Program-made: the position numbers and the translations under genes | Shown: one piece after another, positions 1 through 11,000 of the stretch | Position numbering within the stretch: the stretch's first letter is position 1 | How the letters are laid out: each line of letters opens with the position of its first letter | NCBI GenBank assembly: GCA_022749755.1 | Contig: CM040447.1 | Span: 15,227,087-15,291,086, forward strand | From: Azadirachta indica | Taxonomy: Eukaryota; Streptophyta; Magnoliopsida; Sapindales; Meliaceae | Reading direction: 5' to 3' | Length of the DNA: 64,000 bases | The notes under the pieces: generated by a model | Databases searched by the model: none | What the model saw: the letters and a program-made list of their open reading frames with translations, nothing else | What the model was told of the DNA's origin: nothing

Positions 1-955
1 TTTAAAACACTTAATGTCACCATTTTTAGAAGCGGTGGATTCAATGTTACCATATTTTTGCGGCACAACTTGTTTAACATCTTTAGAAGCTTCGGAATTA
101 GACTTTATTAATGGAAATTCCTGCCGTTTAGGAGTTGATCTCCATGAGTTTGTAGCAGTCGTGCTTACTCCTCTCCTAACCATGTTTCTTCGCTTCAATT
201 GTTGCTCAACTTTGATGGCTTAATGTACCATATCTGTCAACTCTACATAATGTTGCATTTCCACCACATCTGCGATCTCACGATTTAAACCATGTAAGAA
301 TCTAGCCATGGTAGCTTCTTTATCCTCATCTATATTTGCTCGGATTATAGCAACCTTTATCTCTTTATAGTATTCATCTACGCTTTTAGATCCTTGAGTT
401 AGACGCTGCAATTTGTTGAATAACTCCCGATGGTAGTAGCTTGAAATGAAACGACTTCTCATTATTGTCTTCATCTTGTCCCATGTTTCAACAGGACGTT
501 CTAGATTTCTTCTCCTATCTTTCAACAATTGATCCCACCAAATAATAGCATAATAAGTAAATTCAATGACCGCAAGTTTTATCTTTTTGATTTTGGAGTA
601 GTTGTGACAATCGAAAACCATCTCTATTTTCTTCTCCCATTTTAAATAAGCTTCAGGATCGTTCCTACCTTGGAACGGTGAAATTTTTACCTTAATACTT
701 CCTAAATCATCATCCAACTTAGGTCTACCCAACCTAGCTTCTTTATTCCCATAACCATGCAAATTCCTGCCCCGGTTTATTGGTGATTCATCTAATTCCT
801 CATCATCCTCAACATTATCCCATTGTACCCTTGATTGCACTTGCTTAGGTGGTTATCTAATGGAAGAACTTTGATGTTACCCTCTTATTGCCTAGGTTCA
901 GGGTGGTTGGTTGTTGTACCCCCGAGATTGAATTTTCTTCTTGATTGTGAGACAT
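1..955 (-). pseudogene. Ty3/gypsy retrotransposon gag fragment, decayed
   Basis: Read on the minus strand, an ATG at 955-953 opens a gag-like protein that runs off the left edge of the window. The frame is cut by a stop just before about position 850 and by another at 223-225 (apparently CAA to TAA), after which the same gag-like frame continues to position 1. The middle part (840-226) looks like a retrotransposon gag domain: an aspartate-rich N-terminus, then segments such as PEAYLKWEKKIEMVF and TWDKMKTIMRSRF that are typical of plant gypsy gag. Gag would form the capsid-like particle. Pol is not in the window. The breaks mean this is a relic. The neighbouring stretch to about 1650 may hold the element's leader and LTR, but I could not find a matching LTR end. 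Family call is fairly sure; exact clade is not. Confidence 0.8.
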
Positions 956-2298
956 ATTTAAAATTTGCAAAATAAAGTTAGAAACCTTACAAGCACTCTC
1001 TCACGTTTTTTCACTCACTCTCGTGTTTGAGCACTCAAATGTTCTCACACTCGCACACTTTTAATCAAAATTTCAGTGGCAATTTTAAGATGAAAAGCAA
1101 CCAAAACAAATCACAAGATTCAATAAGTAATTTTTAAGAAATTGATGCAAGTAATGACAATATTGGATCAAAAATAAGGAATATTAGGCCAATACTACAA
1201 GAAATTATGAATATAATAGATAACAACAATTCTCTCTCCTTTTTTTTTTTTTTGCTTTATTTATTTATTTTTTTTTAGGAAGTAGAAATTATGTCCTTAT
1301 GGTCTTGCATTTAGCTTGATTCTTCACTTGTCTTGGAATCATTGATGGAATCTCTGGAGATCTCTCTCTCAATTTTCAAAATTACAAGCAGATCATTTAT
1401 TTTGTAGGGCTAGATTTGATAGGCATATAAGGAGTATTGAACCTCCCAATCACCTGAGCTGTGTTGTGTCCCAGCGATTCAACGGCGATTTTTTTTCAGT
1501 GTTTTCCACTTATTTCTCAAATTTATAATTATGCACGAACCAGGATTGTACCCTGTCCACAAAAGCTCCCTTTGAGGGCTCCATTCACTCTTTATTAGAT
1601 CTTTTGGGATATGGGCCCGTTGGTGTTATAAGCGGCGGCATCGTTTTTGATAGGCATCACATTTTTGTTGTCTTAAGAAAATTTTATGATACTGAGCCAG
1701 CAACCACAAACATTTTTCGTATCAGAAATTCATAAAGTAAGAGTGCTTTCGGAATGTGTTTATAGGAAAACAATTCTGGTTTTGATAAAATATTAAAAGA
1801 AGTAGGAATTGACATAACTAAAATTATTCCTAAATAACTATTATACCTCATGAACCCGTTACGCAAATTCATTTTGCACCCGCCTCAAATTCAATTTTTT
1901 CAGGGAATTAATGCTTCTTGATGATATCACGAAATGTGAAAACAGGACTTGAAGTGGTTGTCTACATCTTTCCTTTTGGGTGATTGATATGTTACAAATA
2001 GGCCAAAACGGAGAAAAATTTATGACTGATTGTTCAGTCCTTAGGTCCCAGAAAATCTCATAATTCTTTAGGTTTTTTAGTGAATTATATTTGCTGAGGT
2101 TTCACAATTCTGAGAACACCCAACCATTAAATATAAGAACTTGATATTTCCCATACACGTGAATTGGCTCACCTCGCATCAACAACGTAAGCAACAGGCG
2201 AATTGACAGGTAAGCAAGTTATCATCTTCCTTGGCAACAATCAATTGGTGAATGCATTACAGCCTTAAACGAGATATCTCTGAGTGCGTCTGTAGAAC
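956..2298. other. Intergenic, probably partly retrotransposon leader
   Basis: No gene is supported. The left part (about 960-1650) directly precedes the gag start on the minus strand and may be the untranslated leader or LTR of the gypsy relic. It contains T- and CT-rich tracts (1230-1275). The right part carries the 5' flank of the aldolase relic. Confidence 0.5.
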
Positions 2299-2306
2299 TA
2301 TAAATA
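2298..2306 (+). promoter_or_regulatory. Probable TATA box of the aldolase pseudogene
   Basis: A CTATAAATA motif lies about 110 bases upstream of the aldolase ATG at 2415, with a CAAT-containing stretch (CAATCAATTGG) about 60 bases further upstream. The spacing suits a plant core promoter with a short leader. It suggests the promoter survived when the coding part decayed; activity is inferred only. Confidence 0.5.
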
Positions 2307-2414
2307 CCACGAATTGTAGCGACATGCTTGCGTTAAAGAGAACGGAAAAAGTTTGAGGTACACAAAATCTGAAGTTCAAGTAGACTAGTACATTTTCGTT
2401 AAATAAAAAGGAAA

Positions 2415-4324
2415 ATGGCCGCAGCATCTCTCCTGAAAGACTTCACCGATTCTCGACAAGAGTGAATGGATTAAGGGACAGACATTACGTCAACCTGCGG
2501 TCCCCGTTGTTAGGTGACAACCAGTTTCACCCTGTGGCCTCACCGTGCGCGCTAGTTCATTTGCTGATGAACTTGTCAAGAATGCGGTAAGTCTAACATC
2601 TTTCTATGATAATAAGCCCTTTTTCTTTTTCCGCAGAAAATAGTAATTTGTAGAACCATTTATAGAAAAATGACATTTTCTTCATCGCTTGAAACGAAGC
2701 TTCAATTCAGTATTCTGGTGTTTGTTCCATTTAGAACCACGAATGCAGCCAGCATTAAACATTCGCAAGAAAAGCTGCTTTGAGAACTGCCCTGCATAGT
2801 CCAAAAATTTCTTGACGGTGGGGGTGGTGTGGTGTGGGGGTGGGGGTGGGGCAAAATGCTCTCTGTGATGATGTTTATTGGTTAGTTTCAGAAATTGGAA
2901 TTTACTGACGTGAAATTATTGGACGGTGCACAAAACTGTTGCATCTCCTGGCCGTGGAATCTTGGCCATGGATGAATCAAATGGAACCTATGGGAAACGT
3001 TTAGCCTCAATCGGGCTGGAGAACATTGAGGAAAACCGCCAGGCATACAGGACACTGCTTGTTACAGCTCCTGGGCTTGGCCAGTACATTTCAGGTGCCA
3101 TTCTGTTTGAGGAGACACTCTACCAATTCACCACTGACGGCTGGAAGATGGTTGATGTCCTTAAGGAGCAGAACATTGTTCCTGGTATTAAAGTTGATAA
3201 AGTAAGCAAAATTTTTCCCTGACATGGTGCAAAGTCTTAGATTTCTTTTTACCAATATGAAAAAAGAGCTGAGTGATGTGGATGATGACTAATGCTGGGT
3301 TTGGTTCCATTGGCTGGCTCAAATGATGAGTCGTGGTGCCAAGGTCTAGATGGGCTTGCCTCCCGCTCTGCTGCTTACTACCAACAAGGAGCTCGCTTTG
3401 CAAAATGGTCTGTACTTTTACCACCTTATATCAAGTGCTGTTGAACTTCCGTGGTTTCCCTAACAGCATGTGATGCCAATTGATTTTGCAGGCGTACTGT
3501 TGTGAGCATTCCCAATGGGCCATCTGCACTTGCTGTGAAGGAAGCTGCTGGGGTCTTGCTCGCTATGCTGCTATATCACAGGTAATTCAATAGAGAAAGT
3601 GATTAGATTAGTGGCTAGACTTTCATATCTGTTTCAGTCATCTCGTAAGATAATTTAACTCTTTTACCTAATGGCTTTTGCAGGACAATGGGTTGGTCCC
3701 AATTGTGGAACCCGAGATCTTGCTTGATGGTGAACATGGAATTGACAGGACATTTGAAGTTGCTCAGAAAGTATGGGCTGAGGTGTTCTTCTACCTTGCT
3801 GAAAACAATCTGATGTTTGAAGGTATCCTTCTCAAGCCTCGCATGGTTACTCCGGGTGCTGAGTGCAAGGACAAAGCCACACCAGAGCAAGTTGCTGAGT
3901 ACACCCTCAAGCTCCTGCACCGAAGAATTCCCCAGCTGTCCCTGGAATCATGGCAAGTAACCAGAAATTTAGACATTAAAAAAGATATCTATAGACATTC
4001 CAATTTTAGTTGCTAATTGATCTTTTCTGTTTCATGGTTCAACAGTTTTTGTCTGGTGGTCAATCTGAAGTTGAGGCTACCTTGAATTTGAATGCAATGA
4101 ACCAAGCTCCCAACCCATGGCACGTTTCCTTCTCATATGCAAGAGCCCTTCAGAATACTTGTCTTAAGAAGTGGGGAGGCAGACCTGAGAATGGGAAAGA
4201 GGCCCAAGAGGCCCTGCCTGTCCGGGCAAAAGCCAACTCTCTTGCTCAGCTCGGAAAATACACCTGTGAGGCAGAATCTGATGAAGCCAAGCAAGGAATG
4301 TTCGTCAAGGGTTACGTTTACTAG
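2415..4324 (+). pseudogene. Plastidial class I fructose-bisphosphate aldolase, pseudogene
   Basis: Six exon-like blocks collinear with chloroplast class I aldolase, the Calvin-cycle enzyme that interconverts fructose-1,6-bisphosphate and triose phosphates: 2415-2587 (transit peptide), about 2932-3200, 3299-3409, 3492-3580, 3684-3955 and 4047-4324. The core motif [10 protein letters not shown], the Schiff-base segment EGILLKPRMVTPG and the C-terminal GMFVKGYVY are all recognisable. Breaks: a frameshift and an in-frame TGA in the transit-peptide exon; exon 2 acceptor reads TGCAC instead of TGCAG; exon 3 acceptor reads ATGCTG; a one-base deletion in exon 4 (GCTGCTGGGG) shifts the frame; a one-base deletion near the end of exon 5 (ATTCCCCAG) shifts it again; the exon 5 donor is GC. 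Because introns are kept, it came from DNA-level duplication, not retroposition. Ordinary gene calling would report its pieces as short ORFs. Very sure of the family and of the loss of a full-length product. Confidence 0.93.
2820..2851 (+). other. G-rich tract with quadruplex potential
   Basis: Inside intron 1 of the aldolase relic. Runs of five, two, two, five, five and four guanines are separated mostly by single T or short T/G spacers; the last three runs are spaced by one T each. This is the pattern of a possible intramolecular G-quadruplex on the plus strand. Function is not implied. Confidence 0.5.
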
Positions 4325-6869
4325 GCTGTATTAAACAACATTGATATGAAAAATTCTGTAATCAAAATGATGCTGATTGTTGCTGTTGTGAAGTGATAAA
4401 AAGTAGATATTTTGTGCTATCCTTGTAGCTATGGAGACTAGTATTGCTTGAAAGCGTACTTTCTGGCGATGTTATAAATTTCGCCGAGAATGTGAATATA
4501 TCGTGGGTTTAAGGTACCAGTAGGAACCTCTAGTTGAAATTCTTATCATGATAATGAGGAGTACATTTCCATACTGTTAAGTTGAAATTCGTATGACTAA
4601 GTAGTGTTCAAATTTGGAAATCAGTAGTGTTTCTAATTGCCATGATCAGGTTGCCGATGCAATCGTCGTAGATTTTGTGATGGAATTTCTAGAGGGGTGC
4701 GCAAAATTCTAATAGCTAAAACTCTTACGCCTATCTCGAGGATACTAAGGCTATATAAAGGTAGTCAGAGAGTTGATCCCGATTGTTCTTCTTTGCAAGA
4801 CAACAAACAGGGTTTAGTGTTTTCTCTAAGTCCTCGCTTCGCTTGCTTCTCTTCTACCCGTCGCTGCAGAAATACCAAAACGGAACAACATGCATCATAT
4901 TTAGTGTTTTGCTATTCGTTCTCATGTAAATAGTCTTTATCGTGTTTTCATATTACATTAAAAGGCAAATCTTTTCCGGAATTATTCACTGAGTAGTCAG
5001 TCTTAGCTTTGTCCATCTTCGAATTCCAAAAAATAAGAACGCGAATTATGATTCTAAACACGTTCACTTGTTTTAGAAAGTTTAATTATGAATTATTCTT
5101 AATTTTATTTCTTCACAAGTTAGTTTTTTGGTCATGTGAAATAAATGAAGCTGTCAGTTTAGAACACAATTTAGTGCGGTTACGTTAGAGGTTTAGACAC
5201 GAATTGAATTGGTAAATGAAAGATTGTAATTAGAAGTGGGATTCGATAACAACAGGAAGTCAGCTTCTGAGTTTCAAAAACCATTGTTGGGAAAAATGCC
5301 AATCTCAATTTGATCAAATTAAACCCTACTTCAACTTCTAATCAATCAACCAAAAGGAAATAAAGAATGGAAATGGTCAACAATCCTGCGATGGTAGCTA
5401 AGAAAAACCGATATAAAATGGTTCGGCTTGAAACCTATATCCACTGGACCAGCACTCAAATGAAACATTATCCAATAAAGGCACCATTGCAGAGTTCCAG
5501 AGGATTCTTCTTCAATCTTTCTAATGACTCCAAGAAATTAATAATTGGTGAACTAGAACTCTCTACATCATTTATGCAATTTTGCTGTTTTATCAGCCTT
5601 ATAACTCTGTTTCCGAAGCTGTAACTAAACCAACTTCAACAGAATTTAAAAACCTTCACAACTGTACTTACCAAATCAGCAGAGTACTAAATACACCTCA
5701 AAACGCTTCTAAAGACTCCCGTTAACCAAAAAAAAATGTTGTACATTGTTGAAATTTCAACGCACAAAGAAAGAAAAATGATTTGTGTTGAAAAGGTGGA
5801 ATGCTTGTTGGGGATTCTATTGTATGTTTCGGTAATTCTTATATTTTCTTTATGAGAAGTTCAATGTTATAGTGTCACATCCCATATTGGTAGCGAATAA
5901 GTGATTCGGGTAAGTAATAAACTTTCGGTCCTCCTAACCGTGTACAAGTGTGTTTTGGATTGCAAAACAGATAATATCTAATTAATTTATTCTCTCCATT
6001 TTTAATCTTTATAAAAATGATTTATGATGCTGCCTTATTTATTTGTTAGGCTGATCGTTGTTTTATTCTTTGTTGAAGAATCAGCTGGTAATCTCTACTT
6101 TTATTTTGGCAACCATGAAACTGGTAGGGCATTTACACTTAATTCACAGAGCAGAGAATTCCGTTGGCAGGGCGCGATTTTGTAAACCTGCAAACATATT
6201 ACAAGAACCTTCTTAAAGTACTTTCTTTTCTCCTGAAGAGATAATGGGAATGGGAATGGTGAATTACTGATGCTTGAAGTTTGGCTCTTTCTTTGCTATC
6301 ATGTTTTTTTTAAAGCACTGACCAACATACTGGCTGTAAATCAAGAGGCAGAATCTTATATGATAGGTTAATGTTTGACAATTACCTGTGGTAAGTAATT
6401 TGGTATGCTGATGAGAAATCTGAGATTGTATGACATAACTGTAGAACTTGGCTGCATTTTCTAAGATGGTATACATTACTCTCTGTCATCCAATATTCCA
6501 GTGCTTATCTGTTTGCAATACAGTTGTGGACTATGAGAATAGGCCTGTTTTTTAAAGCATTAGGCTTAGACCTCAGATCTTATAACCAATTGATACTTCC
6601 ACCTTGTGGAGTCTCAGCTTTTTCCATTCTTGTGTATTGCGTTGCTACGACGTTATTACTATTAAAGCATTTTCTTTTTCAAAACTGGTTATGTTTTTTG
6701 TCACTGTAATTCTCTTTATTACATCTTGCAACCGATCCTTTCCATTTGTAAAGTTTGTTTAAATCAGATATTTGTTACATCTTAGTATCGTTCTTTGAAA
6801 CCTTTCCTTACTGAACTCTGCAAGTTCAGCTATCTTCCCTAGATCCATAAAAAAGACTTGGAATAAGGA
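4325..6869. other. Intergenic stretch with a dispersed repeat near its left end
   Basis: No convincing gene. The aldolase 3' flank is followed (about 4600-4830) by a segment with collinear similarity to 14950-15165. The remainder is AT-rich. An open frame at 5367-5624 has no recognisable domain and is probably chance. Confidence 0.5.
4600..4830. repeat. Dispersed segment, copy 1 (partner at 14950-15165)
   Basis: Three collinear blocks match between this segment and 14950-15165: GCCATGATCA followed by R-GTT, ATTCTAAT followed by a similar G/A-TAAC tract, and TTCTTYGCAAGACAACAAA. They sit at similar spacing, so one segment derives from the other or both from a third source. Identity falls off between blocks. 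Its origin is unknown. Confidence 0.5.
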
Positions 6870-7220
6870 GTGAGGGTCCTGAAGATGAAGTTCAAGCCCA
6901 AAGGAACTTATTTATACGTATGCAGAGATGAACCAAGTGAAGAGGCAGTCGAATCTTCCCATGACAAAGTAATCATGGAGAAGTTTTACGAAAGGAAGAA
7001 CCCAAGAATTGACATCTTGAAAAAGTTAGGGAAATCCGCCGGTCTCCTGTTACTCAGGCTGTCATTAGCAGGTTCCAAACTCCATCTTCTAAGATCTATC
7101 AGAAAAACATCCCTTGCATTTCTTGTACTTGGGGTTCTCATTATTCTCTTTCCAACCGAAGAATGCCCAATCCTTCAGGTAGCCATCTCCATTATTGCTA
7201 CCATGTACTTGATTACATGA
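6870..7220 (+). CDS. Possible small membrane protein, unknown
   Basis: A 116-codon open frame with no introns proposed. The first half is charged (lysine/glutamate rich) and the second half has two likely membrane-spanning segments, TSLAFLVLGVLIILFPT at roughly residues 80-96 and CPILQVAISIIATMYLI at about 98-114, joined by a very short PTEE turn. An alternative start at the second Met (MKFKPKGTYLYV) is five codons in. I do not recognise the family. The hairpin-like composition is better than random, but the frame could also be the last exon of a larger gene or a chance ORF. No clear TATA or partner exon was found. Confidence 0.35.
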   Translation: MRVLKMKFKPKGTYLYVCRDEPSEEAVESSHDKVIMEKFYERKNPRIDILKKLGKSAGLLLLRLSLAGSKLHLLRSIRKTSLAFLVLGVLIILFPTEECPILQVAISIIATMYLIT

Positions 7221-7849
7221 GTGGCTGAAGAGTGAAACCCGGGCTTTTCTTTATGGTTTAAGCGACTAATGTCTGTTTCGATATGTTTTACGATGTTTCT
7301 TTGTTCATTCATCTGGGGAATTATTCTTTGAAAATCTTTTAGAGAGAAACCCCTTCTAACGGCCTATGTATTCTGTTATGTTATCATTTCCGATTGGACG
7401 ATCCATTAATCCAGCATTATTTCGAAAACTAGTCAATGATGGCCCTCCATATATTAACCTATATAAGCCGCAGCTAAAGTTGCAAAAATCATAGTTGAAT
7501 TTGCACTCCATCCATAATATCTATAAATCCAAATAGATAGAAAAAAAGGTGTAGGCAATAGAATAACTATATAATGTTCGATAATCTCCTCCCTTTTTTC
7601 ACTCCGATCTCAAGAATAATTGGGACCAATTCAATCACATTTTTTGTGATATTACTTATTAACCCAATTTATTCTACCTTTTCCTTAGGATTGGTTCTTA
7701 TTTGTATATCTTTATTCTTTATTAATTAAAATATGTTTAATTAATACATATTTTTACAATTATTGAAACAGACCTCATAAAACCTTTTTTTCCTCAACTT
7801 ACTGCAATTATTTAGAAAAATACTTATTACCAATCCTTGCAGCTCCAAC
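7221..7849. other. Intergenic, containing an unassigned minus-strand frame
   Basis: AT-rich, without a supported gene. A 52-codon stop-to-stop frame on the minus strand (7609-7454) encodes a hydrophobic, aromatic-rich peptide with segments FFLSIWIYRYYGWS and IFATLAAAYIG, reminiscent of a small membrane subunit, but with no start codon and no family I could name. Confidence 0.35.
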
Positions 7850-8095
7850 ATTATGCAAGCCTGGCTAAAGTGTTTCAGTGAAACACGTGTTGTTATTACT
7901 ATCCTCGTACACAAGTTTGAGCCAAAAGTATACATCATATATGTTATAAATAAATACTGTCTTTTAACATAAAAGGTGTTCTGGATAGACAAGATCAAGG
8001 TGACTATTAACATAGGCAATGCCTTCTCGTACCACAATATATAACCGATACTTATTGAACAATTTACACATTCTTTTCTCTTCGTTGTCAATTTG

Positions 8096-11000
8096 TCATA
8101 TAGAACTCCAACCCATATCTTGGCATTGAGACAGCCACAAATCAATATATTCTATAATCTGCTGCCTTACTTTGTGAACTGCATCAGGTGAACTGCAGTT
8201 CCGGGCATCACCTGAAATGAAAAAGAATTATAATTTCAAAAAGTAAAAAGGCAAGTACTAATGATAAAATTAATAAGTGATAAGCATTAGTATCCACACG
8301 TAGTTTCCGAAAGGCTATAACAGGTGTCAATCGTTCAAAAACTCTGCCAATTTTTGTAGTTGCCTTAGAAAAGATGCATGACCTTGGGAGCCCCTAGAGT
8401 TAACCAGTCAATTTCTGCGTCTATTCTGAGAACATAATTTCCTTAATGGTTCCAGGAACAGCAGTGGCAGACATATTTCTAATACACATCCAATGCACTC
8501 TTTTCAAATTTCCAATCACATTTCATGCTCATGTTTGTGCATTTCTTTTAAGCAGTGCAAAAAGCCAAAACTACAAAGAATAAACAGAGGGAATGATTTT
8601 ATTAAAATTTTAAAGTTCTAAGGAGGTGCTTAGGTCTTTTCATCAGAATTAGTTTTAGGCAGATCAGAAACAGTGCTATCCATATTTTCATACTGGGAAC
8701 CTTAGTTTATGTACTTTAAAGAAATCCCGCAGCAAAATTTTATAATGATGCAAGGGTTATTCAACAAGAACTTAAATGGTTAAAGTAACATAAAAGCCAA
8801 TTGAAAACTATATACCTTCAGGACTTACAGGAGACTGGGGGCATCCTCGCAAATCAGTTCCATGACCGCAGTTATGGCAAGTGATAACATATGAAGGCAC
8901 TGGAAAAGTTCAAATGAGGAATGTTGATAAAATAGAGGAAAAAAAACGAAAATGACACATAGCTATTACAGTGCACAATAATTCTCATTCCAAGGTCATT
9001 ATGTTATTCATGTAGGACAAATAATTCAACCAACGAAGTAGTAATCATCTCTTAAATCATTGGCTTTGCTATGTAGGAACAACATTGAGATTTAAAAAGA
9101 ATACACACAAATTACAGATATGGTTCAGAAAAGCTCAATGCTGAAGAGGTCACATGGAATTTCATTTTGAACCACATTACAATTACAGCAGGATAAACAC
9201 TCTCATGGAAAAGATTCTTGTCTATCACCATTGGAAAACATTTAGGACAATTAAAATGAATGATAGTGAGTGGCATAGAGTGGCCTAAATGGAGGCACTT
9301 GACTCACAAAGACTGTCAAACTGAGAAAATAATAGATAATGAAAATTTCCCATTAAAATTTTTTGTTCTTTTGATTTTCTTTTAAAATTGTCATCAAAAT
9401 ATGAAACTTACTATCTGGAGATGAAATTTGTTTGGATGCATGACGCCAGGGATCCTGTGAGCCATTTGTGAAAATAATTTTGGAGCCTGCAGATTCACAA
9501 ATTTTGAAAAGAGCATGTGAATCATCAAAGGAGAAAACAAAAAAATAAGCATCTGACAAAACATTCCCAGATAGATTAGAAGGTTATGCCCAGACCAGCA
9601 ATTTTTGTTCCTCCATAGTATATGTTTGTTGAATCAACATCAGGATAGATGCCCTCTCCAAACACATTCTTGCAAAGGTCCAGATGATATCTGTTACATA
9701 TAAGCAACCATTTGTAGAATAAGATAAAACTTGAAAAGATAACACTAAAACTTCCATATCATAAACTATAGAAAGTATTGACATATAACAGCAGTGTACA
9801 ATTGAATACACGTAACAAAATATACTACTGAAAGCCATGCCTTGTATCCACTTTTGAAGAGCGAATGCTATCATTTGAAGGTGCCACCTGAAAATATGCA
9901 ACTTCGGTGCAAACTTGAAACCACCACAACCGATCAGCACTCCGGTCTGTAGTAGCAGTATTCTTCAGGTGCTTTTGATTATATGTCTGAACTGTGACGC
10001 CTGAATTCCCAAGGTAATACTCTTTCACATATTTGGCATATGCGTCCTTCATAACAAAAGATGCCAATAAATAATAATTACAGACAGAGAAAGACAATAA
10101 AGGCATCTTAATTTGCCAATGGTTACATCAATAGGAACTTGTGTCCTTAAAAGGTAATATTAATTTGCAAATCCCAAATCTTTTTCTTTATTGATTGATA
10201 AGGATTTATCTTTTCTTAGTTTCCCAAATGTTGAACACCCAAGCCAATGCCCAGGGCCAATCAAAACTAAGGACACCAACCCACTCATCAAGCTGAATAG
10301 TATATTTTACTAGCTAGCTTAAAGGAGACGATGCAATGAATACATCTCATACTTTTCTTCTACCAATATACATGTCCAGTGCAGGTCCAGTAAATATATA
10401 GCAAGAAACAACTAGTGCATGGGCATAGTTTTCATTTTATTTCACCAAAAAAATACAAAGAAAAAGAAAAAGAAAGAGAAAGAGATGGATAAAAAGAAAG
10501 AAGCATACCACCAAATCCTCTCCAGCCTTCTTAGCTTCAACCAGTGGCGTGCATAGTTTATCTGGATTTCCATATTGAAACTGAAAAATTTAACTTCAAG
10601 ATCATTAGACTGAAAAATCAGTGTTAAGCCACAGAACTGAATAAGAAACCATGCTCACAGCTGTAACTGCTGCATCTGCTAGAAAATACAGAAAATCGCC
10701 TTCTATCTCAAGCTGCAAACATAGCTGTGGTGTTAGCATCGAGATTCCAGAATAAGGTGCAAAAATTTCCACATTGCTTCGTACTTGACCCATATTTTGG
10801 GTACAATGTAAGCATAGCAAGGAAAAGGAAATTGAACCTCAGCTGCACCAAACGATGATTTCACTGCTTTTGCATTTGATGCAAGCCTCCGTTCCACAAG
10901 TTGATTAGTTTCCTGGAGTGCAGCTTTACATTCAGGACCAGCTGACTCACCAATCTGAACAAAAAAATAAGATCCAAGGTCAAGGCAAAAGATGCAAAAT

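Noticed and set aside
2926..3222. Aldolase pieces taken as functional short genes
   Set aside because: They are exons of one decayed gene; neighbouring exons in the correct order carry frameshifts and lost splice sites.
5367..5624. 85-codon frame starting MEMVNNPAMV
   Set aside because: No domain, no codon pattern or context that sets it apart from chance.
7381..7620. Chloroplast DNA insertion
   Set aside because: The peptide looks organelle-like, but I could not match it to a named plastid gene, so it is left as an open observation.
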